A program made the position numbers and the translations under genes. A DNA stretch of 64,000 bases, taken from NCBI RefSeq assembly GCF_900115045.1, contig NZ_FOVC01000003.1, positions 124,001 to 188,000 on the forward strand, read 5' to 3'. The notes under the pieces were generated by a model, which saw only the letters and a list, made by a program, of their open reading frames with translations, made no database searches and was not told the origin of the DNA. The stretch is from Izhakiella capsodis (GTDB taxonomy: Bacteria; Pseudomonadota; Gammaproteobacteria; Enterobacterales; Enterobacteriaceae). This document shows positions 46,193-55,267 of the stretch, piece after piece (the first letter of the stretch is position 1; each line of letters begins with the position of its first letter).

Positions 46193-47223
46193 CTTGCCAT
46201 GCCCAGGCCGACAATATTCGCGGCAATGATTATCACTATGCAGCCCAAAGAGAGTACACCTACAGGTCGGCGGCCAACCCCTTTCCACTCTTTCAGTACC
46301 AGCCCGACAATACCGCCACATAACACGTAGAAGCTCATGTGTAACATCCAGCTGATAAAATCATAGTGCGACGGAATGCAGGCATGTCCCCATGCGTAGA
46401 AAAAAAACTGCAGATACCACATTGTTCCACCCAGCAAGGCAAACAGCAGATTACTTATCAGCAGAGGTTTGGTCAGTGACAGATCCGCTTTCAATGACAG
46501 GCTGGATTTCCCCGCCAGGCGGATGAAGCAGTACGCGAGGTTAACCAGTGCACCGCCCGCCATAATGACCACATAGCTGGGCAGAGCAACATAGAGCGGG
46601 TTGACATCCAGTGCAGCAGCAGCCACATGCATAGGTTTAGCGGCATGCATTGCAAACGCCATGCCCGCGGAAAAGAAACCACACATCGCCGCCAACAACA
46701 GGCCTTTATGCAGATTGAACGCCTGCGCATCTAAGCCCAGTGCCCGCTCTTTCATCATACCGGCACGAGTGACAATCGCCACACCCACCAGCGCGACCAT
46801 CACGCCTGAGAGTGTCAGACGGCCGCCAGTGGAACTGAAAAGTGCCATAAAGCGGCCCTGTAAAAGGGGCGTCATCAGCGTACCGACGACCAACGTGATA
46901 CCAATAGCAATCCCGATTCCCATCGACATGCCAAGATAACGCATCGTCAGACCATAATTAATGTTTCCGACACCCCACATAGCACCAAACAGAAAAATCG
47001 GCAGCAATTGGGAAGAGGTGAACGACCGGTAGTACCCCCAGAAATCCGGCAATAGGATGAAACTCACCAGCGCCGGTAAAATGATCCAGGACATTATACC
47101 GCCTACCGACCACATGGTTTCCCAGGACCAGCCCCGTACTTTTTTATAAGGTGCGTAAAAACAGGCCGCGCTGGCTGCACCCACAAGGTGCCATAGAATC
47201 CCGGCAAAAATGGCATTATTCAT
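46189..47223 (-). CDS. rhaT: L-rhamnose/H+ symporter RhaT
   Basis: Inner-membrane proton symporter for L-rhamnose with about ten hydrophobic segments. ATG 47223 gives 344 residues, the E. coli length, starting MNNAIFAGILWHLVGAAS; the much longer open frame upstream runs through the promoter region and lacks family similarity. Conserved blocks are MWSVGGIMSWIILP, GNINYGLTMRYLGMSMG and HYDFISWMLHMSFYVLCGG. Confidence 0.97.
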   Translation of the reverse strand: MNNAIFAGILWHLVGAASAACFYAPYKKVRGWSWETMWSVGGIMSWIILPALVSFILLPDFWGYYRSFTSSQLLPIFLFGAMWGVGNINYGLTMRYLGMSMGIGIAIGITLVVGTLMTPLLQGRFMALFSSTGGRLTLSGVMVALVGVAIVTRAGMMKERALGLDAQAFNLHKGLLLAAMCGFFSAGMAFAMHAAKPMHVAAAALDVNPLYVALPSYVVIMAGGALVNLAYCFIRLAGKSSLSLKADLSLTKPLLISNLLFALLGGTMWYLQFFFYAWGHACIPSHYDFISWMLHMSFYVLCGGIVGLVLKEWKGVGRRPVGVLSLGCIVIIIAANIVGLGMAS

Positions 47224-47365
47224 CGTTATTTGTCCTTGATCAGATGACGAGGAGCAGCCTGATGCCGCCCGGACAGGATTGAGTCTACGACCGGGTGAAA
47301 ACAGGCAGCCTTTCGCTGACTGCCCGACAGCGCTCAAAACTGGCAATAATGGCCTACTCCTACTG

Positions 47366-47387
47366 ACTGTGATCACAGTTTCAAGAA
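47366..47387. promoter_or_regulatory. Palindrome / possible CRP site between rhaT and aldA
   Basis: ACTGTGATCACAGT at 47366-47379 is a perfect 14-nt palindrome. Read as a CRP site it gives TGTGA-N6-TTTCA (47368-47383), with one perfect and one weak half. It could equally be the operator of another regulator. It sits 140 nt before rhaT and about 190 nt before aldA. Confidence 0.4.
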
Positions 47388-47440
47388 GTTCCTCCTTATC
47401 GCGCCTGTGCTTCGATCTCTGCAGCGGGGAGGTATCGGCT

Positions 47441-47491
47441 TTATCGCACTTATTGCCACTTTTCAGAGCGAAATGGCAACCAGAGAAAGGT
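47441..47491. promoter_or_regulatory. RhaS-type operator between rhaT and aldA
   Basis: Half-site GGCAACCAGAGAAAGGT at 47475-47491 reads on the minus strand as ACCTTTCTCTGGTTGCC, matching the E. coli RhaS half-site at 15 of 17 positions. A second, weaker half (TTATCGCACTTATTGCC, about 10 of 17) lies at 47441-47457, 17 nt away in inverted orientation. The architecture is the same as before rhaB. It is 83 nt before aldA and about 220 nt before rhaT, so it could serve either or both. I find no convincing -10 at the rhaB-like distance on either side. Confidence 0.7.
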
Positions 47492-47573
47492 AACACCCAC
47501 GTCACTGCTGCACCCTCGTCCTGATGCAGCAAAAAAGTAACAATTGCGTAACTAATTTATTACGGAGACGGAT

Positions 47574-49010
47574 ATGGCTATCACGCAGTCACAGATGTAT
47601 ATCAACGGTGAATTCATCGTCCCACAGGACGACAAATGGATAGAAGTGGTTAATCCGTCAACCGAAGCAATCATTGCGCGCATACCTGAGGGCAACCGAC
47701 AGGACGCACAGCGGGCACTGCTCGCCGCCGAACAGGCGCAGGCAGGCTGGGAGGCATTACCCGCAGTAGAGCGCGGCGTCTGGCTTCATAAAATCGCTGA
47801 TGGCATAAGGCAGCGCCAGGCACACATCAGTACTACGCTGGTTGCTGAAGGGGGCAAAACCCAGGAACTGGCGAAAACGGAGGTGCTTTTCACCGCCGAT
47901 TATCTTGATTACATGGCCGAATGGGCCAGGCGCTATGAGGGAGAGATTATCAATAGCGATCGTCCTAACGAAAATATCTTTGTTTTTAAAAAAGCGTTGG
48001 GTGTGACTACCGGCATTCTGCCGTGGAATTTCCCTTTTTTCCTCATCGCCCGTAAGGCGGCACCTGCACTGATCACCGGCAATACCATTGTCATCAAACC
48101 CAGTGAACTGACGCCGCTTAACGCCGCGTTGTTTTGCGAAATAGTGCATGAGACTGGACTCCCAAAAGGGGTATTCAACGTGGTTTACGGCACCGGACCA
48201 GAAGTTGGGCAGGAGCTGGCTGTCAATCCAAAAGTGGCAATGGTCAGCCTCACGGGCAGCGTGCGTGCCGGAACAGAAACAATGCGTAACGCGGCGCAAA
48301 ATATCACCAAAGTTTCGTTAGAACTGGGGGGTAAAGCACCCGCCATCGTCATGGACGATGCCGATCTGGAATTGGCGGTCAAAGCCATTGTGGCTTCGCG
48401 CGTCATTAACAGCGGGCAGGTTTGTAACTGCGCTGAACGCGTTTACGTTCAGTCCGGTATTTACGATCGCTTTATTAGCCGCATCACTGATGAAATGGCT
48501 CGAGTACAGTGTGGGGATCCTAACGCACGTTCCGGACTGGATATGGGACCACTTATCAGCGATGCGGCTTTAAATGCTGTGGAAGAGAAGGTTGCACGCG
48601 CGATACGTCAGGGCGCAACGCTTCTACTGGGCGGGAAGCGTAACCCAGGTAAAGGCTATTTTTTCCCGCCAACCCTGTTGACTGATGTTAATCAACAGAT
48701 GGACATCATGAAAGAAGAGACATTTGGGCCGGTGCTTCCCATCGCGCGCTTCGATACGCTCGACGACGCTATCGCCATGGCTAATGACAGTGAATACGGA
48801 TTGACATCTTCTCTCTATACGCAGAACCTGAACACTGCCATGCTGGCACTGCGCCAGCTGAAGTTCGGCGAAACCTACATCAATCGCGAAAACTTTGAGG
48901 CAATGCAGGGATTTCACGCCGGCTGGCGTAAATCCGGGACCGGCGGCGCTGACGGTCGCCACGGTCTGAATGAGTATCTGCAAACGCACGTCGCTTATTT
49001 ACAATTCTGA
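47574..49010 (+). CDS. aldA: Lactaldehyde dehydrogenase AldA
   Basis: NAD-dependent oxidation of L-lactaldehyde (from rhamnose or fucose) to L-lactate, and of glycolaldehyde. The 478 residues (E. coli AldA 479) share long identical blocks with AldA: YLDYMAEWARRYEGEII, TTGILPWNFPFFLIARK, LELGGKAPAIVMDDADL (general-base Glu) and NSGQVCNCAERVYVQ (catalytic Cys near 285), plus the end YINRENFEAMQGFHAG. In E. coli aldA lies elsewhere and alone. Here it is beside the rha genes and 36 nt before lutA. Confidence 0.96.
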   Translation: MAITQSQMYINGEFIVPQDDKWIEVVNPSTEAIIARIPEGNRQDAQRALLAAEQAQAGWEALPAVERGVWLHKIADGIRQRQAHISTTLVAEGGKTQELAKTEVLFTADYLDYMAEWARRYEGEIINSDRPNENIFVFKKALGVTTGILPWNFPFFLIARKAAPALITGNTIVIKPSELTPLNAALFCEIVHETGLPKGVFNVVYGTGPEVGQELAVNPKVAMVSLTGSVRAGTETMRNAAQNITKVSLELGGKAPAIVMDDADLELAVKAIVASRVINSGQVCNCAERVYVQSGIYDRFISRITDEMARVQCGDPNARSGLDMGPLISDAALNAVEEKVARAIRQGATLLLGGKRNPGKGYFFPPTLLTDVNQQMDIMKEETFGPVLPIARFDTLDDAIAMANDSEYGLTSSLYTQNLNTAMLALRQLKFGETYINRENFEAMQGFHAGWRKSGTGGADGRHGLNEYLQTHVAYLQF

Positions 49011-49046
49011 GGATGACGACACCGTCACCGGAACAAGGACAGATAA

Positions 49047-49793
49047 ATGATGAAAGTCGCCCTGTTTGTTCCCTGCTTTATAGATGCCTGGTTTCCGGAG
49101 GTGGGGGTCGCCACGCTGGAACTGCTGGAGCGTTTGGACTGCGATGTTGATTATCCACCGCACCAGACCTGCTGTGGTCAGCCAATGGCGAATAGTGGCT
49201 GCAAGGATGCGGCCGCAGGTTGCGAGGCGCTACTGGTGGATAACTTTCGTGATTATGACTACGTTGTGGGTCCTTCCGCCAGCTGCATCCATCACATACG
49301 CCACCACCTCACAGCCATAGCACAGACTCCAGAGGTTAAAAAAGTGCGGGCCAGTAGCTTTGAGCTGGTAGAGTTTTTACATGATGTTCTTCAGGTACAG
49401 TCATTTCCATGGGCAGAGTTCCCTCATCGCGTGGGTCTGCACAACAGCTGCAGTGCGTTGCGCGGCCTACAACAAGCCTCAATCTCAGAGGTAGACGCCC
49501 CGTTTTTTTCTAAGCCGCTTTCATTACTGAAAAGGGTTAAGGGCATTGAATTTACCACGCCACAGCGTCCCGATGAATGTTGTGGATTTGGGGGGACGTT
49601 CAGCGTCAGCGAGGCACCGGTTTCGGCAAAGATGGGCTACGACAAAGTCAATGATCACCATCGCGCCGGGGCGGAATATATTGTCTCTGCCGACATGTCC
49701 TGTCTGATGCATCAAAAAGGCTGCGCGCAACGCATGGGGATGAACATCAAGTTTATTCATATCGCTCAGATACTGAACGGCGCGACGCACTAA
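49047..49793 (+). CDS. lutA: L-lactate oxidation protein LutA (LldE/YkgE family)
   Basis: Cysteine-rich (CCG-domain) subunit of the LutABC complex, which oxidises L-lactate to pyruvate in B. subtilis and others. The 248 residues hold two CCG repeats: TCCGQPMANSGC near residue 41 and ECCGFGGTFSV near residue 181, with associated SASCIHHI and SADMSCLMH. ATG 49047 has AAGGA upstream; ATG 49050 is an alternative. Together with lutB and lutC directly after it, function is well supported by context. Confidence 0.92.
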   Translation: MMKVALFVPCFIDAWFPEVGVATLELLERLDCDVDYPPHQTCCGQPMANSGCKDAAAGCEALLVDNFRDYDYVVGPSASCIHHIRHHLTAIAQTPEVKKVRASSFELVEFLHDVLQVQSFPWAEFPHRVGLHNSCSALRGLQQASISEVDAPFFSKPLSLLKRVKGIEFTTPQRPDECCGFGGTFSVSEAPVSAKMGYDKVNDHHRAGAEYIVSADMSCLMHQKGCAQRMGMNIKFIHIAQILNGATH

Positions 49794-49804
49794 GGAGGCA
49801 GCCA

Positions 49805-51196
49805 GTGAAAGTGATTAATCATGCTAAAAATTCCCGTCAGTTTCTCGCCTGTACGGAACACCAACAATTTTTGGATAATCGCTTGTGGACGCTACGTCAG
49901 AAACGTGACGCGCAAATGAAATCCACCGAAGAATGGCAGCAGCTTCGCACCCTGGCTTCGCAAATTAAAGAGCACACCCTGGCCCATCTCGATCGCTATC
50001 TGGTTCAGTTTGAGCAGAATGCCCTTGCCAATGGAGTGCAAGTACACTGGGCACAGAATGCCGATAGCCATAATCGGATTGTTCATCAAATACTGGCGGA
50101 AAAGCAGGTGAAAACGCTGGTCAAAAGCAAATCCATGCTCACTGAAGAGTGCAATATGCGCCCCTACCTGGAGGCGCGCGGCATTCAGGTCGTCGAAACC
50201 GACTTGGGCGAGCGCATTCAGCAGTTAGATGAGGAGATGCCCAGCCATATTGTCGTACCGGCGGTACACAAACTGGCGCGCGATGTGGCTCAGGTCTTCG
50301 CCAGAACGCTCGATACCGATGCTACCAATGCCGATCCTTACTACCTGGCCGCCCAACAACGGGAAAAGACCCGTCCACTCATTCTTGGCGCTACGGCGGG
50401 TATGACCGGCTGCAACTTCGCCGTAGCTGAAACCGGCACGCTTACCGTGTGTACCAATGAAGGCAATGCCGATCTCTCGGCCAACGTGCCCGATCTTCAC
50501 ATCGCCTCGATTGGCATTGAGAAAGTGATACCCCGCGTGGCCGATCTGGGCGTTTTTATTCGTTTGCTTTCCCGCAGCGCACTGGGTTCACCAATCACTC
50601 AGTATACGTCACATTTTCGCGCCCCCAGATCAGGTAAACAGATGCACTTCATTCTGGTGGATAATGGACGCAGTGAGCGGCTGGCTATGGCGGATTTCTG
50701 GTATTCCCTTAAGTGCATTCGCTGTAGCGCCTGTATGAATACTTGCCCGGTTTATCGGCGCAGCGGTGGTATCAGCTATGGCGCAGTTTACTCCGGGCCT
50801 ATCGGTGCCATTATCAATCCGACGATGGATCTAAAAAAATACAGCAGCCTGCCTTTTGCTTCGACGCTCAACGGCAGCTGCACGCAGGTTTGCCCGGTGC
50901 GAATTAATATCCATGAACAGATCTATAAATGGCGTGAAATCGTTGCCGAAAATAATGCACTTCCCTTTGCTAAATCTGCTGCCATGCGGGCTGCTGGAAA
51001 AGTGCTGGCTTCGCCCAAACTTTATCGGGCAATGATTGATACCAGTAATACACTTTTGCCAAAACTGCCGCGCTTCGTGGTTTATAACCCACTCAATGCC
51101 TGGGGTGAGAAGCGTGAGCTGCCTGAAATACCCAAACAATCCTTTCACCGTTGGTATCAGCAGCGTCAGAAACAAAGAGGAGGACAACATGAGTAG
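49805..51196 (+). CDS. lutB: Iron-sulfur protein LutB (LldF/YkgF family)
   Basis: Iron-sulfur subunit of the LutABC L-lactate oxidation system. The N-terminal two thirds form a LUD-type domain (GCNFAVAETGTLTV). A ferredoxin-like part follows with CIRCSACMNTCPVY near residue 303, a complete CxxCxxCxxxCP motif. The second motif reads NGSCTQVCPVRI: its first two cysteine positions are not cysteine, leaving two. The product is 463 residues (E. coli YkgF 475). It starts 11 nt after lutA and overlaps lutC by 8 nt. Confidence 0.92.
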   Translation: MKVINHAKNSRQFLACTEHQQFLDNRLWTLRQKRDAQMKSTEEWQQLRTLASQIKEHTLAHLDRYLVQFEQNALANGVQVHWAQNADSHNRIVHQILAEKQVKTLVKSKSMLTEECNMRPYLEARGIQVVETDLGERIQQLDEEMPSHIVVPAVHKLARDVAQVFARTLDTDATNADPYYLAAQQREKTRPLILGATAGMTGCNFAVAETGTLTVCTNEGNADLSANVPDLHIASIGIEKVIPRVADLGVFIRLLSRSALGSPITQYTSHFRAPRSGKQMHFILVDNGRSERLAMADFWYSLKCIRCSACMNTCPVYRRSGGISYGAVYSGPIGAIINPTMDLKKYSSLPFASTLNGSCTQVCPVRINIHEQIYKWREIVAENNALPFAKSAAMRAAGKVLASPKLYRAMIDTSNTLLPKLPRFVVYNPLNAWGEKRELPEIPKQSFHRWYQQRQKQRGGQHE

Positions 51197-51782
51197 TCGG
51201 GAAACCATTCTCAACGCGGTGCGACAGCACCACATTGCGTGTAAGCCGCTGCCTGATATTCCCGACTTCGCGGTGGAGGTTGATGACCCGCTCGCCGCTT
51301 TCAGTACCTCTTTGCAGTTAATGGGCGGCACTGCTGACAGACACTTTATCGACCAGCCCCTCGATCGCGAACGCCTGACAGCGTACGTGCGATCCCTGTT
51401 CCCTGAAGCGCGCGTATTCTGTTCTGCCACTGATGAGGTTCAGGGTGACCGGACGATAACGTCTGACTGTTCGCCAGCTTCGCTGCACGATGTCGATGTG
51501 GGTATTGCGCGCGCGCGCTTCGGGGTGATTGAAACGGGTTCTGTTTACTTCAGCGAGCAAGAGCTTTGCGTAAACGCGCTGGGATATCTGGCACAGCATA
51601 TGGTGGTGCTTCTCGACAGCCATGCCCTTGTTGTAAATCTGCACCAGGCCTATAAAAATCCACATTTCTTGCGCGCCAATTATTCAGTGCTGGTTTCAGG
51701 GCCTTCGGCCACCGCTGATATAGAAGGTGTATTGATTACCGGCGCCCAAGGCGTGCGCAGCCTGCGGGTTATTTTTTACTGA
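51189..51782 (+). CDS. lutC: L-lactate oxidation protein LutC (LldG/YkgG family)
   Basis: LUD-domain subunit of LutABC. ATG 51189, preceded by AGGAGG and overlapping the lutB stop, gives 197 residues, in the usual range; the longer frame from 51036 starts inside lutB. Typical blocks are GIARARFGVIETGSV, VLLDSHALVVNLHQAY, SGPSATADIEGVLITGAQG. Probably the last gene of aldA-lutABC. The 246 nt up to carB hold only the carB terminator. Confidence 0.9.
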   Translation: MSSRETILNAVRQHHIACKPLPDIPDFAVEVDDPLAAFSTSLQLMGGTADRHFIDQPLDRERLTAYVRSLFPEARVFCSATDEVQGDRTITSDCSPASLHDVDVGIARARFGVIETGSVYFSEQELCVNALGYLAQHMVVLLDSHALVVNLHQAYKNPHFLRANYSVLVSGPSATADIEGVLITGAQGVRSLRVIFY

Positions 51783-51978
51783 ATGTAATGCGGCCTGTCC
51801 GACTTATGGTCCAACTGTACCGATACCGTCAGGGTTTCTGTCGCCGGGCCAATTCTGACTTAATCGCCGTGTGAATTTGTCCGTTTCATTTTCTGCAACG
51901 ATTCATCTGAGCGTCAGGCAATCTACCTCGTTAGACTTACGCCTCTGCATCGGAGCGACGAATAAAATTTTTCACTCA

Positions 51979-52010
51979 GAGAAAAAAATCCCCGCAATGC
52001 GAGGATTTCT
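51979..52010 (-). terminator. Terminator of carAB
   Basis: On the minus strand AAATCCTCGC and GCGGGGATTT form a 10-bp stem with one G-U pair around a short loop. It is followed by TTTTTTTCTC and lies 20-50 nt after the carB stop. It may also stop transcription coming from lutC. Confidence 0.85.
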
Positions 52011-52028
52011 AAACCCCTCTGGCAAGGA

Positions 52029-55000
52029 TTAACGCCGCATTTCCGCGTGCATCTCCTGCACTGAAATAACCCGACCTGTCGCATCGGCGTTGAGCGCATT
52101 CACCGTCGCAAAACCGCCGTTGATCGTAGTGTCATAGTGAACTTTGTATTGCAAAGCACTGCGGCGGATGAGCTTTGAATCCTCAATGGCCTGGCGCCCG
52201 GCAGTGGTATTAACGATATAGGTGTACTCACCATTTTTAATCCGGTCCTGAATATGCGGTCGCCCTTCGTGAACTTTATTCACCAGGCGTGGATTGATCC
52301 CCGCTTCACCGAGCGTCACCGCTGTACCGTGGGTGGCATCCAGCTCAAAACCGAACTGCAGTAGCTTATCTGCCAGGGCCGCAATTCGCTTCTTATCGGC
52401 CTCACGTACCGACAGCAATGCCCGCCCGCCTCTCTTCATCGTACTCTGTACACCGAGCATCGCTTTGGAAAAAGCTTCGGCAAACGTCCGGCCAACGCCC
52501 ATAACCTCACCGGTAGAGCGCATTTCCGGGCCAAGAATAGGATCTACGCCGGGAAATTTATTAAACGGCAACACCACTTCTTTTACCGAATAATAGGGCG
52601 GAATAATCTCTTCAGTGACCCCCTGACTCAGCAGCGATTTCCCGGCCATCACCCGCGCAGCCACTTTCGCCAGGGGTACGCCGGTTGCCTTAGACACAAA
52701 GGGAACGGTACGCGCCGCACGCGGATTGACTTCGATCAGATAGACCTCATTATCTTTTACCGCGAACTGTACGTTCATCAGCCCCTGTACGCCAAGTTCA
52801 AAGGCCAGCTTTTCTACCTGATGGCGCATGACATCCTGAATCTCCTGACTCAGGGTATAAGCCGGCAGTGAACAGGCTGAGTCACCGGAATGCACGCCCG
52901 CCTGCTCAATGTGTTCCATAATGCCGCCGATAAGCACCCGCTCACCGTCGCAGATAGCATCGACGTCCACCTCGACTGCATCATCCAGGAAGCGGTCCAG
53001 CAGTACCGGTGCATCATTAGATACCTGTACCGCGTTGGCAAAGTAGCGCTTCAGATCGGTTTCATCGTAAACGATTTCCATCGCCCGGCCACCCAGCACA
53101 TAAGACGGACGCACCACCAGCGGATAACCAATAGCGACCGCTTTTTCTACCGCCAGCTCAACGGTGGTCACGGTCGCGTTGGCTGGCTGTTTCAGGCCAA
53201 GACGCTCAACCGCCTGTTGAAAGCGCTCACGATCTTCTGCCCGATCGATGGCATCCGGGCTGGTGCCAATCACGGGTACCCCAGCCGCTTCCAGTGCTCG
53301 CGCTAGCTTGAGCGGCGTCTGACCACCGTATTGCACGATGACGCCTTTAGGACGTTCAATGCGTACGATTTCCAACACGTCTTCCAATGTGACCGGTTCG
53401 AAATAGAGCCTGTCCGAGGTATCGTAGTCGGTTGAAACCGTTTCAGGGTTACAGTTCACCATGATGGTTTCAAAACCATCTTCGCGCAGCGCTAACGCGG
53501 CGTGTACGCAGCAATAATCAAATTCAATGCCCTGGCCGATACGGTTTGGTCCACCGCCCAGCACCATAATCTTATCCCGCAGCGGGTTAGGATTCGCCTC
53601 GCACTCCTCCTCCCAGGTTGAATAAATATAGGCGGTATCGGTCGCAAATTCGGCGGCACAGGTATCCACACGCTTATATACCGGATGCAGGCCATACTGA
53701 TCGCGCAGCTGACGGATCTCCGATTCGGCCACACCAACCAGCTGGGCCAATCGGGCATCGGCAAAACCTTTGCGCTTCAGGGCGTGCAAAACATCTTTAC
53801 TCAGACTTTTTATTCCCTGCTGTGCCACGCTGGCTTCAAGCTGTATTAGTTCTTCAATTTGAACCAGGAACCAGCGATCGATGTTGGTCAGCGCAAACAC
53901 ATCCTCGATGCTCATCCCGCAACGGAAAGCGTCAGCGATGTACCAGATACGCTCGGCACCCGCATCTTTCAACTCACGGCGGATACGCGTTACCGCATCT
54001 GCATCCTCTGCCGTCACTTTTGGATCGAATCCATTCACGCCAACCTCAAGCCCGCGTAACGCTTTCTGCATCGACTCCTGCAAGGTACGGCCTATCGCCA
54101 TCACCTCGCCGACCGACTTCATCTGGGTGGTCAGACGATCATTGGCCCCGGCGAATTTTTCGAAGTTAAAGCGCGGGATCTTGGTCACCACGTAATCAAT
54201 AGATGGCTCGAATGAAGCTGGCGTGCGGCCACCCGTGATATCGTTCATCAGCTCATCAAGGGTATAGCCTACGGCCAGTTTGGCTGCGACCTTGGCGATC
54301 GGAAAGCCCGTCGCTTTGGATGCCAGTGCCGAAGAGCGTGATACGCGCGGGTTCATTTCAATTACAATCAGCCGACCATTTTGTGGATTCACCGCAAACT
54401 GCACGTTAGAGCCACCGGTCTCAACGCCGATTTCACGTAATACCGCCAGCGAAGCATTACGCATCACCTGGTACTCTTTATCGGTGAGGGTCTGTGCCGG
54501 CGCGACGGTGATCGAGTCCCCCGTGTGAATGCCCATCGCATCGAAGTTCTCTATTGAGCAGACGATGATGCAGTTATCGTTCTTATCACGCACCACCTCC
54601 ATCTCATACTCTTTCCAGCCAATCAATGACTCGTCGATTAGCAGCTCACTGGTTGGCGAGAGGTCCAGGCCGCGCTCGCAAATCTCTTCGAATTCTTCAC
54701 GGTTATAAGCAATGCCACCGCCGGTGCCACCCATCGTGAATGAAGGGCGAATAATGCAGGGGAAACCAACGTCTGCGGCGACGGCCAGTGCCTCTTCCAT
54801 GTTATGAGCGATGCCGGAACGGGCAGTGCCCAGGCCGATATTTTTCATTGCCTTATCGAAGCGTTGGCGATCTTCGGCTTTATCAATTGCATCCGCTGTC
54901 GCACCGATCATCGTCACGCCAAATTCCGCCAGCACGCCCTGTCGCTCAAGTTCAAGAGCACAGTTAAGCGCCGTCTGCCCCCCCATCGTGGGGAGTAGCG

Positions 55001-55253
55001 CATCCGGCCGCTCTTTTTCGATAATTTTGCGGACCACCTGCCAGTGAATAGGCTCGATGTAAGTGGCATCAGCCATTTCGGGATCGGTCATGATGGTGGC
55101 GGGGTTTGAGTTAACCAGAATGACACGATAACCTTCTTCACGCAGTGCTTTACAAGCCTGTGCGCCGGAATAGTCAAACTCACATGCCTGACCGATAACG
55201 ATCGGGCCGGCGCCGAGGATCAGGATAGATTTTATGTCAGTGCGTTTTGGCAT
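52029..55253 (-). CDS. carB: Carbamoyl phosphate synthetase large subunit
   Basis: Makes carbamoyl phosphate from bicarbonate, two ATP and ammonia for arginine and pyrimidine synthesis. The 1074 residues (E. coli 1073) contain two homologous ATP-grasp halves, each beginning with a glycine-rich ILGAGPIVIGQACEFDY or VLGGGPNRIGQGIEFDY, and each with a PRxSRSSAL or PRAARTVPF block. The C-terminal allosteric domain holds GFELDATHGTA. It begins 14 nt after carA. Confidence 0.98.
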   Translation of the reverse strand: MPKRTDIKSILILGAGPIVIGQACEFDYSGAQACKALREEGYRVILVNSNPATIMTDPEMADATYIEPIHWQVVRKIIEKERPDALLPTMGGQTALNCALELERQGVLAEFGVTMIGATADAIDKAEDRQRFDKAMKNIGLGTARSGIAHNMEEALAVAADVGFPCIIRPSFTMGGTGGGIAYNREEFEEICERGLDLSPTSELLIDESLIGWKEYEMEVVRDKNDNCIIVCSIENFDAMGIHTGDSITVAPAQTLTDKEYQVMRNASLAVLREIGVETGGSNVQFAVNPQNGRLIVIEMNPRVSRSSALASKATGFPIAKVAAKLAVGYTLDELMNDITGGRTPASFEPSIDYVVTKIPRFNFEKFAGANDRLTTQMKSVGEVMAIGRTLQESMQKALRGLEVGVNGFDPKVTAEDADAVTRIRRELKDAGAERIWYIADAFRCGMSIEDVFALTNIDRWFLVQIEELIQLEASVAQQGIKSLSKDVLHALKRKGFADARLAQLVGVAESEIRQLRDQYGLHPVYKRVDTCAAEFATDTAYIYSTWEEECEANPNPLRDKIMVLGGGPNRIGQGIEFDYCCVHAALALREDGFETIMVNCNPETVSTDYDTSDRLYFEPVTLEDVLEIVRIERPKGVIVQYGGQTPLKLARALEAAGVPVIGTSPDAIDRAEDRERFQQAVERLGLKQPANATVTTVELAVEKAVAIGYPLVVRPSYVLGGRAMEIVYDETDLKRYFANAVQVSNDAPVLLDRFLDDAVEVDVDAICDGERVLIGGIMEHIEQAGVHSGDSACSLPAYTLSQEIQDVMRHQVEKLAFELGVQGLMNVQFAVKDNEVYLIEVNPRAARTVPFVSKATGVPLAKVAARVMAGKSLLSQGVTEEIIPPYYSVKEVVLPFNKFPGVDPILGPEMRSTGEVMGVGRTFAEAFSKAMLGVQSTMKRGGRALLSVREADKKRIAALADKLLQFGFELDATHGTAVTLGEAGINPRLVNKVHEGRPHIQDRIKNGEYTYIVNTTAGRQAIEDSKLIRRSALQYKVHYDTTINGGFATVNALNADATGRVISVQEMHAEMRR

Positions 55254-55267
55254 TTATTAGCTCCTGG

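Noticed and set aside
47224..47532. N-terminal extension of RhaT by about 100 residues
   Set aside because: The extension is not membrane-like, runs across the putative operator region, and ATG 47223 gives exactly the E. coli length.
53618..54169. 183-codon plus-strand frame opposite carB
   Set aside because: Entirely antisense to intact CarB and of low-complexity basic composition.
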